Shown piece after piece: positions 16,369-25,150 of a DNA stretch of 64,000 bases. Position numbers and translations under genes: made by a program. Within the stretch, counting starts at the first letter, position 1; each line of letters starts with the position of its first letter. The notes under the pieces were generated by a model. The model saw nothing but the letters and a program-made list of their open reading frames with translations. It ran no database searches and had not been told where the DNA came from. This stretch comes from Pseudomonas jessenii (GTDB lineage: Bacteria; Pseudomonadota; Gammaproteobacteria; Pseudomonadales; Pseudomonadaceae): assembly GCF_002236115.1 (NCBI RefSeq), contig NZ_NIWT01000003.1, forward strand, positions 434,001 through 498,000, in the 5' to 3' direction.

Positions 16369-16839
16369 ATGACCCAGGTTACCAACACCCCTTACGAAGC
16401 CCTCGAAGTCGGGCAGACCGCCAGTTTCAGCAAGACGGTCGAAGAGCGCGACATCCAGCTGTTCGCTGCGATGTCCGGCGACCACAACCCGGTACACCTG
16501 GATGCCGAATACGCCGCCAGCACCATGTTCAAGGAGCGCATCGCCCACGGCATGTTCAGCGGCGCGTTGATCAGCGCGGCGGTCGCCTGCGAGTTGCCTG
16601 GCCCGGGAACCATCTACATTGGCCAGCAAATGAGCTTTCAGAAGCCGGTGAAGATCGGCGACACCCTGACCGTGCGCCTGGAAATCCTGGAAAAACTGCC
16701 GAAGTTTCGCGTGCGCATCGCCACTCGCGTGTTCAACCAGCGCGATGAACTGGTGGTGGATGGCGAGGCGGAAATCCTCGCGCCACGCAAGCAACAGAGT
16801 GTGACGTTGACGGAGCTGCCGGCGATCAGCATTGGCTGA
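16369..16839 (+). CDS. phaJ1: (R)-specific enoyl-CoA hydratase PhaJ1
   Basis: This 156-residue MaoC/hot-dog hydratase converts trans-2-enoyl-CoA from beta-oxidation to (R)-3-hydroxyacyl-CoA, the monomer for medium-chain polyhydroxyalkanoate. The hydratase-2 motif FAAMSGDHNPVHLD is intact, with the catalytic pair Asp38 and His43 (spacing of five as in characterised PhaJ). RIAHGMFSGALISAAVA and GPGTIYIGQQMSF are also typical. Its length and its C-terminal ELPAISIG match P. aeruginosa PhaJ1 as I remember it. It follows the lipase-like hydrolase in the PA3301-PA3302 arrangement, which ties lipid hydrolysis, activation and polyester precursor supply together. Confidence 0.9.
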   Translation: MTQVTNTPYEALEVGQTASFSKTVEERDIQLFAAMSGDHNPVHLDAEYAASTMFKERIAHGMFSGALISAAVACELPGPGTIYIGQQMSFQKPVKIGDTLTVRLEILEKLPKFRVRIATRVFNQRDELVVDGEAEILAPRKQQSVTLTELPAISIG

Positions 16840-16855
16840 TTGACGGGGCAAAAAC

Positions 16856-16946
16856 TGTGGGAGCGAGCTTGCTCGCGATGAGGGCCTGACATTCAACATT
16901 GATGTTGACTGATCTGGCGCTATCGCGAGCAAGCTCGCTCCCACAG
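16856..16946. repeat. REP pair, 'tgtgggag' type
   Basis: Arms TGTGGGAGCGAGCTTGCTCG and CGAGCAAGCTCGCTCCCACA, spacer with ACATTCAACATTGATGTTGA. It lies between two convergent genes, the usual site for such elements. Confidence 0.92.
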
Positions 16947-16962
16947 TTGTTTCAACCAGTCG

Positions 16963-17430
16963 TTACGAACGGGCACGCGCCTGGTTACGCAGGGCCTTGA
17001 CCTGATCGTGGTTACGCTGCACGCCGTGGTACTGACGCTCAACCAGGTCGCGAATGCCCACCAGATTGTGCTTGTTGATTTTCTCCATGGCGTCGCGGTA
17101 AGCCTTCAACGCATGGTCTTCTCCGCGCTCGGCTTCATTGAGCACGGCCTCCTCGCCCTTGCCGGTGAACATCGACTTCACGTCGACCCAGCGACGGTGC
17201 AAGTCGCCGCTGACACTGGTGGAAGTTTCCGGATCGCCACCCAGTGAACGCACGGCAGACTGCAACTCCGCAGCGGCCGTACCACAATCGCTCGCCCGAT
17301 TGATGAACAGGGTTTTGAGTTCAGGGTGCTTGATGTCTTCAGCGCATGTCTTGAACCCGGCCTGACCGTCCTTGCTGGTTTCAATCAGGTCGTTGAGTAC
17401 AGAAATCGCTTCTTTTTTGATGTCGGTCAT
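16963..17430 (-). CDS. PA2169 family four-helix-bundle protein (DUF2383)
   Basis: This 155-residue soluble, almost fully helical protein has the ferritin-like DUF2383 pattern. Helix 1 is around IKKEAISVLNDLIETSKDGQAGF, then FINRASDCGTAAAELQSAVRSLGG, a charged turn, and GEEAVLNEAERGEDHALKAYRDAM with glutamate and histidine residues spaced as in di-iron bundles. Members are often induced in stationary phase or on stress; no reaction is established. TAAGGAGTTGAAAA before the ATG is a near-ideal ribosome binding site. It is monocistronic, ending next to a REP pair. Confidence 0.85.
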   Translation of the reverse strand: MTDIKKEAISVLNDLIETSKDGQAGFKTCAEDIKHPELKTLFINRASDCGTAAAELQSAVRSLGGDPETSTSVSGDLHRRWVDVKSMFTGKGEEAVLNEAERGEDHALKAYRDAMEKINKHNLVGIRDLVERQYHGVQRNHDQVKALRNQARARS

Positions 17431-17633
17431 TTTTCAACTCCTTACGACGGATGAACGGTGTAAGGAACGTTGCACTCTGCGTGCCAGCTCGGAATCGTCT
17501 AACTATTCTTTACTTTTCAAATAGTTATCCATTATCAAAAAATCTGTATCCGTTTTATTTGCATGATCTGTCATTTGGCCTGCATGCAGAATGCCTGTAT
17601 TTTCCAGACTGACTGAATCAAGACGACTGATCG

Positions 17634-17870
17634 ATGAACCCTGAAAAGCTCGAACTGCTGATCACCCGTGAAATGCCCTTCGGCAAATACAAGGGTCGAA
17701 TCATTGCCGACCTGCCCGGCCCTTACCTGAACTGGTTCGCCCGGGAGGGTTTCCCCCATGGCGAGTTGGGCGGCCTGCTGGCCCTGATGCAGGAGATCGA
17801 TCACAACGGTTTGTCGGACTTGCTCGAACCGCTACGCGCCAAACACGGCAAGCCGGCCCCGCGCCATTGA
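17634..17870 (+). CDS. DUF3820 family protein (78 aa)
   Basis: A small soluble protein with the signature MPFGKYKGRIIADLPGPYLNWFAREGFPHG, the core of the DUF3820 (QSregVF_b) family. The rest is a short helix (LGGLLALMQEIDHNGLSDLLEPL) and a basic tail. It is sometimes described as a putative quorum-sensing-regulated factor, but no activity is proven. The ribosome binding site is weak (GACTGATCG). The aminotransferase gene starts 19 bp after the stop, so the two are likely co-transcribed. Confidence 0.85.
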   Translation: MNPEKLELLITREMPFGKYKGRIIADLPGPYLNWFAREGFPHGELGGLLALMQEIDHNGLSDLLEPLRAKHGKPAPRH

Positions 17871-17889
17871 ATCACCTACCGAGTACCCC

Positions 17890-19071
17890 ATGCCCGACAA
17901 CACCCGCCGCGCCCGTGATGAAGCCTTCTGGCGAACCTTTGCCGACCGCTACGATGTCGAACCCGGCCCGCTCAACCTGGAGAACGGTTACTTCGCACGC
18001 ATGTCGCGCACGGTGGTCGAGGAATATCAGCGCAACATCGAACTGATCAACCGCAGCAATTCGGTGTACGTGCGCCAGCGTTTCGAACAGGGCGACAGCC
18101 TGAAGATCCGCGCGCAACTGGCCAGGTTGATTGGCGTACCCGCCGACAGCATCGCCCTGACCCGTAACGCCTCGGAAGGTTTGCAGTCGCTGATCCGCAA
18201 CTACAACCGGCTGCAGCCAGGCGACCAGGTACTGGTTTGCGATCTGGAATACGACACGGTCAAAGGTGCCATGCGTTGGCTGGCTCGTAATCGCGGTGTC
18301 GAAGTGATCGAGATCGAACACGCACACCCGGCAACCTTCGACAGCTTGCTCAATACCTATCGGGAAGCCTTCGCGCGCTATCCGCGGCTGAAGCTGATGG
18401 CCCTGACCCACGTCACCCATCGCACGGGCCTGGTGATGCCGGTGCAGGCGATTGCAGCCGCTGCAAAGGAACAGGGCATCGACGTCATCCTCGACGGCGC
18501 CCATGCCCTCGGCCAGTTTGAATTCGACCTGACCGAGCTCGGTATCGCCTTCGCCGGCTTCAATCTGCACAAGTGGATCGGCGCACCGCTGACGCTCGGC
18601 TTTATCTACATCGCACCCGAACGCCTGGCCGACATCGACCCGGACATGGGCGAGATGCATTTTCCGCCCACTGACATTCGCGCCCGTACCTCGTACAGCA
18701 CCCCCAACATCCCGGCGCTGATGACCCTGCCGCTGGTGCTCGAAGAACATTGGGCGATGGGCGGTGCCGCGGCCAAGGGCGCGCGGCTCAATTATCTGCG
18801 CAACCGCTGGGTCGCTGCGGCGCGGCAGTTGCCGGGCGTCGAAGTCCTGACCCCGGATGACCCACGCCTGTATTGCGGCATCACCTCGATGCGCTTTACC
18901 CGGCATGCCGACCAGCAAACCATGGTCGAGCGCCTGCTCAATGAATACAACCTGTTCACCGTGACCCGCAGTGGCGCGGCATGCGGTCCGTGCATCCGCA
19001 TTACACCGGGGCTTACCACCACCGCGGCCGACATGGATGTGCTGGTCAGGGCGCTGACCGAACTGGGCTGA
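17890..19071 (+). CDS. class V aminotransferase / isopenicillin-N-epimerase-like PLP enzyme
   Basis: This 393-residue fold-type I PLP enzyme is close to the CefD/cysteine-desulfurase-like group. It has LNLENGYFARMS near the N-terminus, LTRNASEGLQSLIR (phosphate contact), DLEYDTVKGAMRWLA, THVTHRTGLVMPV, the aspartate of ILDGAHALGQFEFDL that pairs with the pyridine nitrogen, and the Schiff-base lysine in NLHKWIGAP (Lys228). The C-terminal domain ends SGAACGPCIRITPGLTTT. Substrates are unknown; epimerase, lyase and desulfurase activities occur in relatives. It follows a DUF3820 gene by 19 bp and converges with the dioxygenase-like gene, whose stop is 2 bp away. Confidence 0.82.
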   Translation: MPDNTRRARDEAFWRTFADRYDVEPGPLNLENGYFARMSRTVVEEYQRNIELINRSNSVYVRQRFEQGDSLKIRAQLARLIGVPADSIALTRNASEGLQSLIRNYNRLQPGDQVLVCDLEYDTVKGAMRWLARNRGVEVIEIEHAHPATFDSLLNTYREAFARYPRLKLMALTHVTHRTGLVMPVQAIAAAAKEQGIDVILDGAHALGQFEFDLTELGIAFAGFNLHKWIGAPLTLGFIYIAPERLADIDPDMGEMHFPPTDIRARTSYSTPNIPALMTLPLVLEEHWAMGGAAAKGARLNYLRNRWVAAARQLPGVEVLTPDDPRLYCGITSMRFTRHADQQTMVERLLNEYNLFTVTRSGAACGPCIRITPGLTTTAADMDVLVRALTELG

Positions 19072-19073
19072 CC

Positions 19074-19799
19074 TCAGACGGTGTACTTGTCAAAGTCCTC
19101 GGGCTTGATCTGTGTCGACACGGCGAACGTGTCGATGCCGATGGTCATCTGCCCGAAGTAGCCGTCTCCAGTCGAATCCCGCCCCAGGGTGTGCACACTC
19201 AAGGTCGATTTTTCACCGCCCATGGTTGAGTAAAAATAGTCCTGAGCGTTGGTCAGTGCCGGTACGGATCGGCCGCTGTACGGTCGGCTACCGAGTACCG
19301 AACGAGAGGCCACTTCAGGCAGGTAAAGCTGCCCGACCCAGGCGACATGCCGTTCTTGCAGATAGTTGTTACCGGCCGTGATGCGCACGGCGACGTGAAT
19401 GTGCAATGCGCGACCGGCGTAAAAACCGGGATAGATCGTGGTGAAGCGCACGATGCCCGACTTGTCGGTGAACTGCCCGCCGCGCAGATAGGTATCGTCA
19501 TCGGTGCGCGGGACGGCGCCGATATCACCGGTATCGACCTCGACGTCCGGGTTGATCTTGCTCCAGCCCGAATAGGCACCGCGGGCATTGCAGTGCCAGA
19601 TATCCACCAGCGCATCGGGGACCGGCTCGCCGGTCATGGCATCGACAATGGTCAGCCGCAGCACCAACGGAACGCCTTCGGCGCCTTCGCTGATGTTTCT
19701 GCGGATCAGTTTGGGGTTGCGGAAATACGGGCCGGCAATCTGTTCGGGAGACAGCAGATAGACCGGTGCTGCGGGTACATCTGGGGTATTGGCGTCCAT
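19074..19799 (-). CDS. intradiol ring-cleavage dioxygenase family protein
   Basis: This 241-residue protein has the protocatechuate 3,4-dioxygenase/catechol 1,2-dioxygenase beta-sandwich pattern. It reads YLLSPEQIAGPYF at the N-terminus, VDIWHCNARGAYSGW (first metal-ligand tyrosine), and FTTIYPGFYAGRALHIHV (second tyrosine and two histidines). The four Fe(III) ligands therefore appear intact. There is no second subunit gene nearby and no aromatic-catabolic operon, so a classical ring-fission role is uncertain. Extracellular or lipid-oxidising relatives exist, but no signal peptide is seen. AAGAGAG precedes the ATG. Confidence 0.83.
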   Translation of the reverse strand: MDANTPDVPAAPVYLLSPEQIAGPYFRNPKLIRRNISEGAEGVPLVLRLTIVDAMTGEPVPDALVDIWHCNARGAYSGWSKINPDVEVDTGDIGAVPRTDDDTYLRGGQFTDKSGIVRFTTIYPGFYAGRALHIHVAVRITAGNNYLQERHVAWVGQLYLPEVASRSVLGSRPYSGRSVPALTNAQDYFYSTMGGEKSTLSVHTLGRDSTGDGYFGQMTIGIDTFAVSTQIKPEDFDKYTV

Positions 19800-19888
19800 G
19801 ACGTTCTCTCTTCCATAAGATGAACGCAGGCTAGCACCGGTCGATTTTCGTTATGCGGTAACTATGTATCGCATGATGTCCTTGTCCC

Positions 19889-19979
19889 TGTGGGAGTGAG
19901 CTTGCTCGAGTTGGCGTCGTGTCAGTCAACATCCATGCAATCTGTCACACCGCTATCGCGAGCAAGCTCGCTCCCACAG
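19889..19979. repeat. REP pair with degenerate left arm
   Basis: The left arm TGTGGGAGTGAGCTTGCTCG carries one change and continues as AGTTGG rather than CGATGG. The right arm CGAGCAAGCTCGCTCCCACA is intact. Confidence 0.88.
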
Positions 19980-20002
19980 GGGTACGACAACTTTCTTCAG
20001 GC

Positions 20003-20034
20003 AAAAAAAAACGGTGCACCGACCAAGCGCACCG
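20003..20034 (-). terminator. intrinsic terminator of the zwf-pgl-eda operon
   Basis: On the minus strand CGGTGCGCTTGGTCGGTGCACCG forms a hairpin followed by a run of nine T (complement of 20003-20011), about 40 bp after the eda stop. Confidence 0.88.
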
Positions 20035-20074
20035 TAAAGCCGTAGAACACACAACGAGGTGTAGGGTGAAGCGA

Positions 20075-20740
20075 TCAGTCCAGCAGCGCCAAAGCCTCGG
20101 CGGTGCATTCCTGAATGCGGGCCCAGTCGCCGTTCTTGATCCACTCCGGATCAAGCATCCAGCTACCGCCCACGCACATGACGTTTTTCAATGCCATGTA
20201 GCTCTTGATATTGGCAGGTCCCACGCCGCCGGTCGGGCAGAACTTCACTTCGCCGAACGGACCGCCCAGAGCCTTGATGGCCGCGACGCCGCCGCTGACT
20301 TCGGCCGGGAATAGCTTGAAGCGGCGATAACCCAGGCCGTAGCCTTCCATGATGCCCGAGGCATTGCTGATGCCTGGCAACAGTGGAATCGGGCTGGCGA
20401 CGCTGGCTTCCAGCAGGTCGCGGGTGATACCCGGCGTGACGATGAATTGCGAGCCGGCCGCTTCCGCCGCCGCCAGCATGTGGCGATCCAGCACGGTGCC
20501 GGCACCGGTCACCAGCTCCGGACGCTGCTCACGCAGAATCTGGATGGCCTTGAGGCCGAATTGCGAACGCAGGGTGACTTCCAGGGCCGTCAGGCCACCG
20601 GCCGCGAGGGCATCGGCCAACGGCAGAACGTCCTGCTCGCGGGCAATGGTGATCACCGGCAAAATCCGCGCTTTCGCGCAAATACTGTCGATCAGGGCAA
20701 CTTTATCCGCCATGGAAACGGTCGGGGATGGGTTTGTCAT
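20075..20740 (-). CDS. eda: 2-dehydro-3-deoxy-phosphogluconate (KDPG) aldolase
   Basis: This 221-residue class I aldolase cleaves KDPG to pyruvate and glyceraldehyde-3-phosphate, the last step of the Entner-Doudoroff pathway. Visible are ARILPVITI, the catalytic glutamate in LTALEVTLRS, GAGTVLD, FIVTPGI, the Schiff-base lysine in YRRFKLFPAE, and FCPTGGVG (phosphate binding). The start at 20740 has AAGGAACAGCCGCT upstream; an earlier in-frame ATG at 20767 adds nine residues with no ribosome site. It is the last gene of zwf-pgl-eda, 17 bp after pgl, and ends at an intrinsic terminator. HexR control through the zwf promoter is expected. Confidence 0.97.
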   Translation of the reverse strand: MTNPSPTVSMADKVALIDSICAKARILPVITIAREQDVLPLADALAAGGLTALEVTLRSQFGLKAIQILREQRPELVTGAGTVLDRHMLAAAEAAGSQFIVTPGITRDLLEASVASPIPLLPGISNASGIMEGYGLGYRRFKLFPAEVSGGVAAIKALGGPFGEVKFCPTGGVGPANIKSYMALKNVMCVGGSWMLDPEWIKNGDWARIQECTAEALALLD

Positions 20741-20757
20741 AGCGGCTGTTCCTTGGC

Positions 20758-21471
20758 TCATGGGCACCAGTAAATCTCTAACGTGGGTTGCAGAAACGCG
20801 CGCACCGGCATTTCGGCGACATCGTCACCGGCCAGCGCGAAACTCAGGGTGGTCAGTTTGGACTGACCGGAGATCGACAGAATTTTATGTTTGGCCGAAG
20901 CCAGCAGCGCACGGCTCATGGTCAGGCGCTGATGCGGCACGGTCGGCGCCAGCATCGGCCAGCAGCGACGAACGCCATCGACCTGTAATGCCTCGGCAAG
21001 GTTCGGGCTGTTGGGGAACAGCGATGCGGTGTGGCCGTCATCGCCCATGCCGAGGATCAGCACGTCGATCACCGGCAACTCCGACAGCAAGCGGTCGGCC
21101 TGCTCGGCTGCCTGTTCCAGGTTGGCACTGGCGCTGTACAGGCTCAGGAACTGCGCCTTGGCCGCTTGGCCTTGCAGCAGGTAACGCTTGATCAGACCGG
21201 CGTTGCTGTCGGCGTGTTCGACCGGCACCCAGCGCTCGTCAGCCAGGCTGATCACCACGTTCGACCAGTCCAGCGTCTGCTTGGCCAGGTGCTGGAAAAA
21301 CGCCACCGGGCTGCGGCCACCGGAAACCACCAGGGTCGCAGTGCCCTGGGCGTCGATCGCGTCGCTCAGTTGTTTCGCCACGTTCAGTGCCAGGCTTTCA
21401 GCCAGCAGCACCGGGCTCTTGTATGCATGGGCGCTGACGCCCTGCGGCAGTTTCAAATCAGATATCGCCAT
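20758..21471 (-). CDS. pgl: 6-phosphogluconolactonase
   Basis: This 237-residue cytosolic enzyme hydrolyses 6-phosphogluconolactone to 6-phosphogluconate. It belongs to the SOL/DevB type related to glucosamine-6-phosphate isomerases, with [17 protein letters not shown] (phosphate loop), [17 protein letters not shown], and [18 protein letters not shown], which carries the catalytic histidine. It overlaps the 3' end of zwf by 14 bp, so it is translationally coupled to the dehydrogenase whose product it uses. The eda gene follows. Confidence 0.96.
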   Translation of the reverse strand: MAISDLKLPQGVSAHAYKSPVLLAESLALNVAKQLSDAIDAQGTATLVVSGGRSPVAFFQHLAKQTLDWSNVVISLADERWVPVEHADSNAGLIKRYLLQGQAAKAQFLSLYSASANLEQAAEQADRLLSELPVIDVLILGMGDDGHTASLFPNSPNLAEALQVDGVRRCWPMLAPTVPHQRLTMSRALLASAKHKILSISGQSKLTTLSFALAGDDVAEMPVRAFLQPTLEIYWCP

Positions 21472-22927
21472 ACCACGACCTCCCGTCCCGCGTGATCAGA
21501 GCAATGGAGCTCATCGGCCCCCAGGACCCGGCCGCGTACGGCTTGGGCGCATCACCGGATTTTTTCCACCCGGCGATCAACTGGTCACACCACTTCCACG
21601 CGGCTTCGATTTCATCTTTACGGACAAACAGGTTCTGATTGCCACGCATCACTTCCAGCAACAACCGCTCGTAGGCATCGGGAATCCGTGCGCTGCTCCA
21701 GGTGTCGGAAAAATTCAGCTGCAACGGACCGCTGCGCAGCTGCATGCCCTTGTCCAGGCCTTGATCTTTGGTCATGACACGCAAGGAAATGCCTTCGTCC
21801 GGTTGCAGGCGGATAATCAGCTTGTTGCTGATTTGCAGGCGCTGCTCGGGAGCGAAGATGTAGTGCGACGGTTCCTTGAAGTGGATGACGATCTGCGACA
21901 GCTTCTGCGGCATGCGCTTGCCGGTACGCAGGTAAAACGGCACGCCGGCCCAGCGCCAGTTGCGGATGTCGGCACGCAAGGCGACGAAGGTTTCGGTGTC
22001 GCTCTGGGTGTTGGAATTGGGCTCTTCCAGGTACCCCGGTACTGCCTTGCCTTCGCTGTAGCCGGCGATGTACTGGCCGCGCACCACTTGAGTGGTCAGG
22101 CCTTCCGGGCTGATCGGCGCCAGGGCCTTGAGCACTTTGACCTTCTCGTCGCGGATGCTGTCGGCGGACAGGTCGGCCGGCGGGTCCATGGCGATCAGGC
22201 AGAGCAGTTGCAGCAGGTGATTCTGGATCATGTCCCGCAGCTGGCCGGCCTTGTCGAAGTAACCCCAGCGGCCTTCGATACCGACCTTCTCGGCCACGGT
22301 GATTTCCACGTGGGAAATGTAATTCTGGTTCCACTGGGTTTCGAACAGGCTGTTGGCGAAACGCAGGGCGATCAGGTTCTGGACGGTCTCTTTACCCAGA
22401 TAGTGGTCGATGCGGTAGGTGCGGTTCTCCGGGAAGAACTGCGCCACGGCGTCGTTGACCTTGCGCGAGGACTCCAGATCCGAACCGATGGGCTTTTCCA
22501 GCACCACACGGGTGTTTTGCGCCAGGCCGACCTTGGCCAGGTTCTCGCAAATCGCGCCATACACGGCGGCAGGAGTCGCAAAGTAGGCGATGACCCGCTG
22601 CGAACTGCCGGCGGATTCGGCCAGGGCCACATAATCATCGGGGTTGAGGAAGTCGACGTGCAGGTAGTTCAGGCGCGCCAGAAAACGCTCGACCACGGCT
22701 TCGTCCAGCTCTTTGGCACCGACATAGCGGCGCAGCTCGGAGGTGATGAACGCCAGGTGCTCCTGCTCGCTGCCCGGCTCACGGGCCAGCGCGATAATAC
22801 GCGTGTCCTCGTGCAACAGGCCGGCGCCGTCGAGTTGATAGAGGGCAGGAAACAGCTTGCGCAAGGCCAGGTCGCCAAGGGCGCCGAACAAGGCAAAGGT
22901 GCACGGTTCAACCGTAATCGAGAGCAT
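21458..22927 (-). CDS. zwf: glucose-6-phosphate 1-dehydrogenase
   Basis: This 489-residue enzyme oxidises glucose-6-phosphate to the 6-phospholactone with NAD(P)+. The N-terminal dinucleotide fold starts [20 protein letters not shown], and the substrate/active site is [14 protein letters not shown] with the catalytic His-Asp pair region downstream. It heads zwf-pgl-eda, is divergent from hexR, and shares with it an intergenic region containing a candidate HexR operator. The ribosome binding site is poor (no GGAG), and an A-rich AAGAACAA occupies that place, consistent with translational repression by Hfq/Crc. Length is normal for the family. Confidence 0.97.
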   Translation of the reverse strand: MLSITVEPCTFALFGALGDLALRKLFPALYQLDGAGLLHEDTRIIALAREPGSEQEHLAFITSELRRYVGAKELDEAVVERFLARLNYLHVDFLNPDDYVALAESAGSSQRVIAYFATPAAVYGAICENLAKVGLAQNTRVVLEKPIGSDLESSRKVNDAVAQFFPENRTYRIDHYLGKETVQNLIALRFANSLFETQWNQNYISHVEITVAEKVGIEGRWGYFDKAGQLRDMIQNHLLQLLCLIAMDPPADLSADSIRDEKVKVLKALAPISPEGLTTQVVRGQYIAGYSEGKAVPGYLEEPNSNTQSDTETFVALRADIRNWRWAGVPFYLRTGKRMPQKLSQIVIHFKEPSHYIFAPEQRLQISNKLIIRLQPDEGISLRVMTKDQGLDKGMQLRSGPLQLNFSDTWSSARIPDAYERLLLEVMRGNQNLFVRKDEIEAAWKWCDQLIAGWKKSGDAPKPYAAGSWGPMSSIALITRDGRSWYGDI

Positions 22928-22930
22928 GAT

Positions 22931-22942
22931 GTTTGTTCTTTT
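22931..22942 (-). promoter_or_regulatory. AAnAAnAA (Hfq/Crc-type CA) motif at zwf start
   Basis: On the minus strand AAAAGAACAAAC lies 3-14 bases before the zwf ATG and includes AAGAACAA. It matches the catabolite activity motif AAnAAnAA, to which Hfq/Crc binds to block translation. Confidence 0.5.
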
Positions 22943-22991
22943 ATCAAGTTAAGCTACAAATACCTTTTTTCAAGGCATCACTCAAGGGAAA

Positions 22992-23009
22992 ATGTAGTAA
23001 TAACCACAA
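22992..23009. promoter_or_regulatory. candidate HexR operator between zwf and hexR
   Basis: TGTAGT-AATA-ACCACA is a near-perfect dyad (five of six matching positions per half) in the middle of the divergent zwf/hexR intergenic region. It resembles the TGTARTnnnnAYTACA-like sites bound by HexR but fits the TTGT-N7/8-ACAA form less well than the edd/gap sites. Confidence 0.55.
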
Positions 23010-23077
23010 CATTTTCGCAAAATACAGATTCCGAGTGGTGGTCGGTCGGAGCCATCAGTAGGATAGGCCACCGTTAC

Positions 23078-23100
23078 GGGCCTCACCAAAGGCCCTTTTT
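23078..23100 (+). terminator. terminator-like hairpin inside the hexR leader
   Basis: GGGCCT-CACCAA-AGGCCC is followed immediately by TTTTT, 45 bp upstream of the hexR ATG on the coding strand. An upstream hairpin (GGTGG near 23035 with CCACC near 23068-23072) precedes it. It looks like an attenuator, or the end of a short transcript started in the zwf/hexR intergenic region. Confidence 0.65.
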
Positions 23101-23144
23101 GCATTAGCCGCGCGCTTGTTGGCGCAGGTGTAAAGGATACTTAT

Positions 23145-24014
23145 ATGGACCGCGTGCGAAATTTACTGGAGCAAATCCAGAATCGCCTTGAAGAGCTGAA
23201 CAAGGCCGAACGCAAAGTCGCCGAGGTGATCCTGCTCAACCCGCAGCAGGCCACCCGCTTCAGCATCGCCGCCCTCGCCCAGGCCGCCTCGGTCAGCGAG
23301 CCGACGGTCAACCGTTTCTGCCGTTCGTTCGGTGTCAGCGGCTACCCCGAGCTCAAACTGCAACTGGCCCAGAGCCTGGCCAGTGGCGCCGCCTATGTCA
23401 GCCGTGCGGTGGAGGCCGATGACAATCCGGAGGCCTACACCCAGAAGATCTTCGGCAGCGCCATCGCCTCCCTGGACAGCGCCTGCCAGGCACTGGACCC
23501 GAACCTGATCAGCCGCGCCGTCGACCTGCTGATCCAGGCCCGGCAGATCCACTTCTTCGGCCTCGGCGCCTCGGCCCCGGTGGCACTGGATGCGCAGCAC
23601 AAGTTCTTCCGTTTCAACCTCGCCGTCACGGCCCACGCGGATGTGCTGATGCAGCGCATGATTGCCTCGGTGGCCCATACCGGCGAATTGTTCGTGATCA
23701 TTTCCTACACCGGTCGCACCCGCGAACTGGTGGAAGTGGCGCGCATCGCCCGGGAAAACGGCGCCTCGGTGCTTGGCCTGACCGCCGAGAACTCGCCACT
23801 GGCCAAGGCCAGCACCCTGAGCCTGAACATTCCGCTGCCGGAAGACACCGACATCTACATGCCGATGACGTCGCGGATCATCCAGCTGACCGTGCTGGAC
23901 GTACTCGCCACCGGCATGACCTTGCGCCGTGGCGTGGACTTCCAGCCGCATTTGCGCAAGATCAAGGAAAGCCTGAATGCCAGCCGGTATCCGGTTGGAG
24001 ATGAGTTCAACTGA
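23145..24014 (+). CDS. hexR: HexR, RpiR-family regulator of central carbon metabolism
   Basis: This 289-residue repressor has an N-terminal RpiR helix-turn-helix (about 1-75; [33 protein letters not shown]) and a C-terminal sugar-isomerase (SIS) domain (about 125-265; [21 protein letters not shown] and [17 protein letters not shown], which bind the phosphosugar). In pseudomonads HexR binds KDPG and releases the zwf-pgl-eda, edd-glk and gap promoters. It is divergent from zwf, and AAAGGATACTTAT precedes the ATG. Its own 5' leader contains a strong terminator-like hairpin. Gene order matches P. aeruginosa PA3184. Confidence 0.96.
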   Translation: MDRVRNLLEQIQNRLEELNKAERKVAEVILLNPQQATRFSIAALAQAASVSEPTVNRFCRSFGVSGYPELKLQLAQSLASGAAYVSRAVEADDNPEAYTQKIFGSAIASLDSACQALDPNLISRAVDLLIQARQIHFFGLGASAPVALDAQHKFFRFNLAVTAHADVLMQRMIASVAHTGELFVIISYTGRTRELVEVARIARENGASVLGLTAENSPLAKASTLSLNIPLPEDTDIYMPMTSRIIQLTVLDVLATGMTLRRGVDFQPHLRKIKESLNASRYPVGDEFN

Positions 24015-24060
24015 TCCAACATTTGCGCTGATCGTTCTGACCTCATCGTCGGAACGCCGC

Positions 24061-24156
24061 CCGGAGCAAGCTCGCTCCCACAGGGGATTGGTGTTGAACA
24101 CAAAAACTGTGTTCACCGAAGATCCAGTGTGGGAGCGAGCTTGCTCGCGATGGCGG
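24061..24156. repeat. REP pair in everted orientation
   Basis: The first arm is GAGCAAGCTCGCTCCCACAG and the second GTGGGAGCGAGCTTGCTCGC, with about 50 bp between them containing a small AACAC...GTGTT dyad. Confidence 0.88.
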
Positions 24157-24181
24157 CAGACGCAGCACCGCAAATCCAGAG

Positions 24182-25036
24182 CTAAGCCCCCACCCGCGCC
24201 TGCAAACTCAAATGCGCCCGCTCCCCAGGTTTCAGACACAGGCTGTCGGTGCCGCCGCTAGCGGCCTCTACGCAAACGAATTCGGATATCTCGTTCCAGG
24301 TCACGCCGAGCAACGGGCGTGAACCGGGATGCCACACCACCGTGTCTGCCGTATCCCCGGTATCAATGCACAACGCCCGCTGCCAGGCATGGTCGTTCAA
24401 CTGCAATTCGCCGTCGTGCTGGAACACCCGCTGACACCCGCCATCAACGCGTAACTCACCTTCCTGCTGACAAACCTGTCGGCTCAACTGATCGTAACCC
24501 TGCGCGCCTTCGAGTCCAGACAGCGCTATCTCACTGACATCGCCAATACGCCAGTAAGCGTGCAAAGCCTGGCTCAACTGGCACGGCATGTCGTCCTGAT
24601 GCTCGGTGCTCAGGCGCAGTTCCATGCGCTCACCCAAGTGCGCGTGCAGGTCCACCTGCCAGTCGCACAACTTCAGTTGCCAGTGCAATCGCACGCCATC
24701 GTCGTCACTGTTACTGTCGAGCAGCTTCCAGTCGAGCAACCGCGCCCAGCCATGGGACGGCCAGGCGTTTTCGCTCGGATGCCGGCCATACCACGGCCAA
24801 CACACCGGCACACCGCCGCGAATGGCGCCGACCTGCGGCCACTTTGCCGCGCACCACAGCCAGGGTTTCTGGCCCTTGGGCTGGAAGTGCAACAACTGCG
24901 CGCCCTGACGACTGAACACCGCCTGACACAGCGGATGATCGATCACCAGCACATCGCGCGTCTGATAGCGCTCCCACGCGAACACCGGACGTTCGCGCAA
25001 GGATTTGAAGAAGCGTTGTAGCGGATGCTCAAGCAT
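24182..25036 (-). CDS. D-hexose-6-phosphate mutarotase (aldose 1-epimerase family)
   Basis: This 284-residue protein of the YeaD/aldose-epimerase family interconverts alpha and beta anomers of glucose-6-phosphate. Typical are FSRQGAQLLHFQPKGQKPWLW, IRGGVPVCWPWYGRHP, SHGWARLLDW (general-acid histidine), LSQALHAYWRIGDVSEI (second histidine region), and VVWHPG...GVTWNEISEFVCVEAAS with the catalytic glutamate near the end. It sits between hexR and oprB, within the glucose block, which fits a role in supplying the right anomer to Zwf. Ahead of it is the terminator of oprB, so it has its own promoter or depends on read-through. Confidence 0.9.
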   Translation of the reverse strand: MLEHPLQRFFKSLRERPVFAWERYQTRDVLVIDHPLCQAVFSRQGAQLLHFQPKGQKPWLWCAAKWPQVGAIRGGVPVCWPWYGRHPSENAWPSHGWARLLDWKLLDSNSDDDGVRLHWQLKLCDWQVDLHAHLGERMELRLSTEHQDDMPCQLSQALHAYWRIGDVSEIALSGLEGAQGYDQLSRQVCQQEGELRVDGGCQRVFQHDGELQLNDHAWQRALCIDTGDTADTVVWHPGSRPLLGVTWNEISEFVCVEAASGGTDSLCLKPGERAHLSLQARVGA

Positions 25037-25082
25037 GTGCCACGGTCCTGAAAATCATCTATCACCGGGGTGCGCGGCCCGC

Positions 25083-25112
25083 AAAAAAAAGCGGACAGCC
25101 ATGGCTGTCCGC
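25083..25112 (-). terminator. intrinsic terminator of oprB
   Basis: GCGGACAGCC-ATGGCTGTCCGC forms a palindromic stem followed on the minus strand by eight T. It lies about 40 bp after the oprB stop. Confidence 0.9.
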
Positions 25113-25150
25113 AAATATGCGCACATGGAGAGAAGCTTATCGCAGACGCG

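Noticed and set aside
21188..23107. A 639-codon plus-strand frame over zwf and pgl
   Set aside because: Antisense to two intact enzymes, with no ribosome site or recognisable motif.
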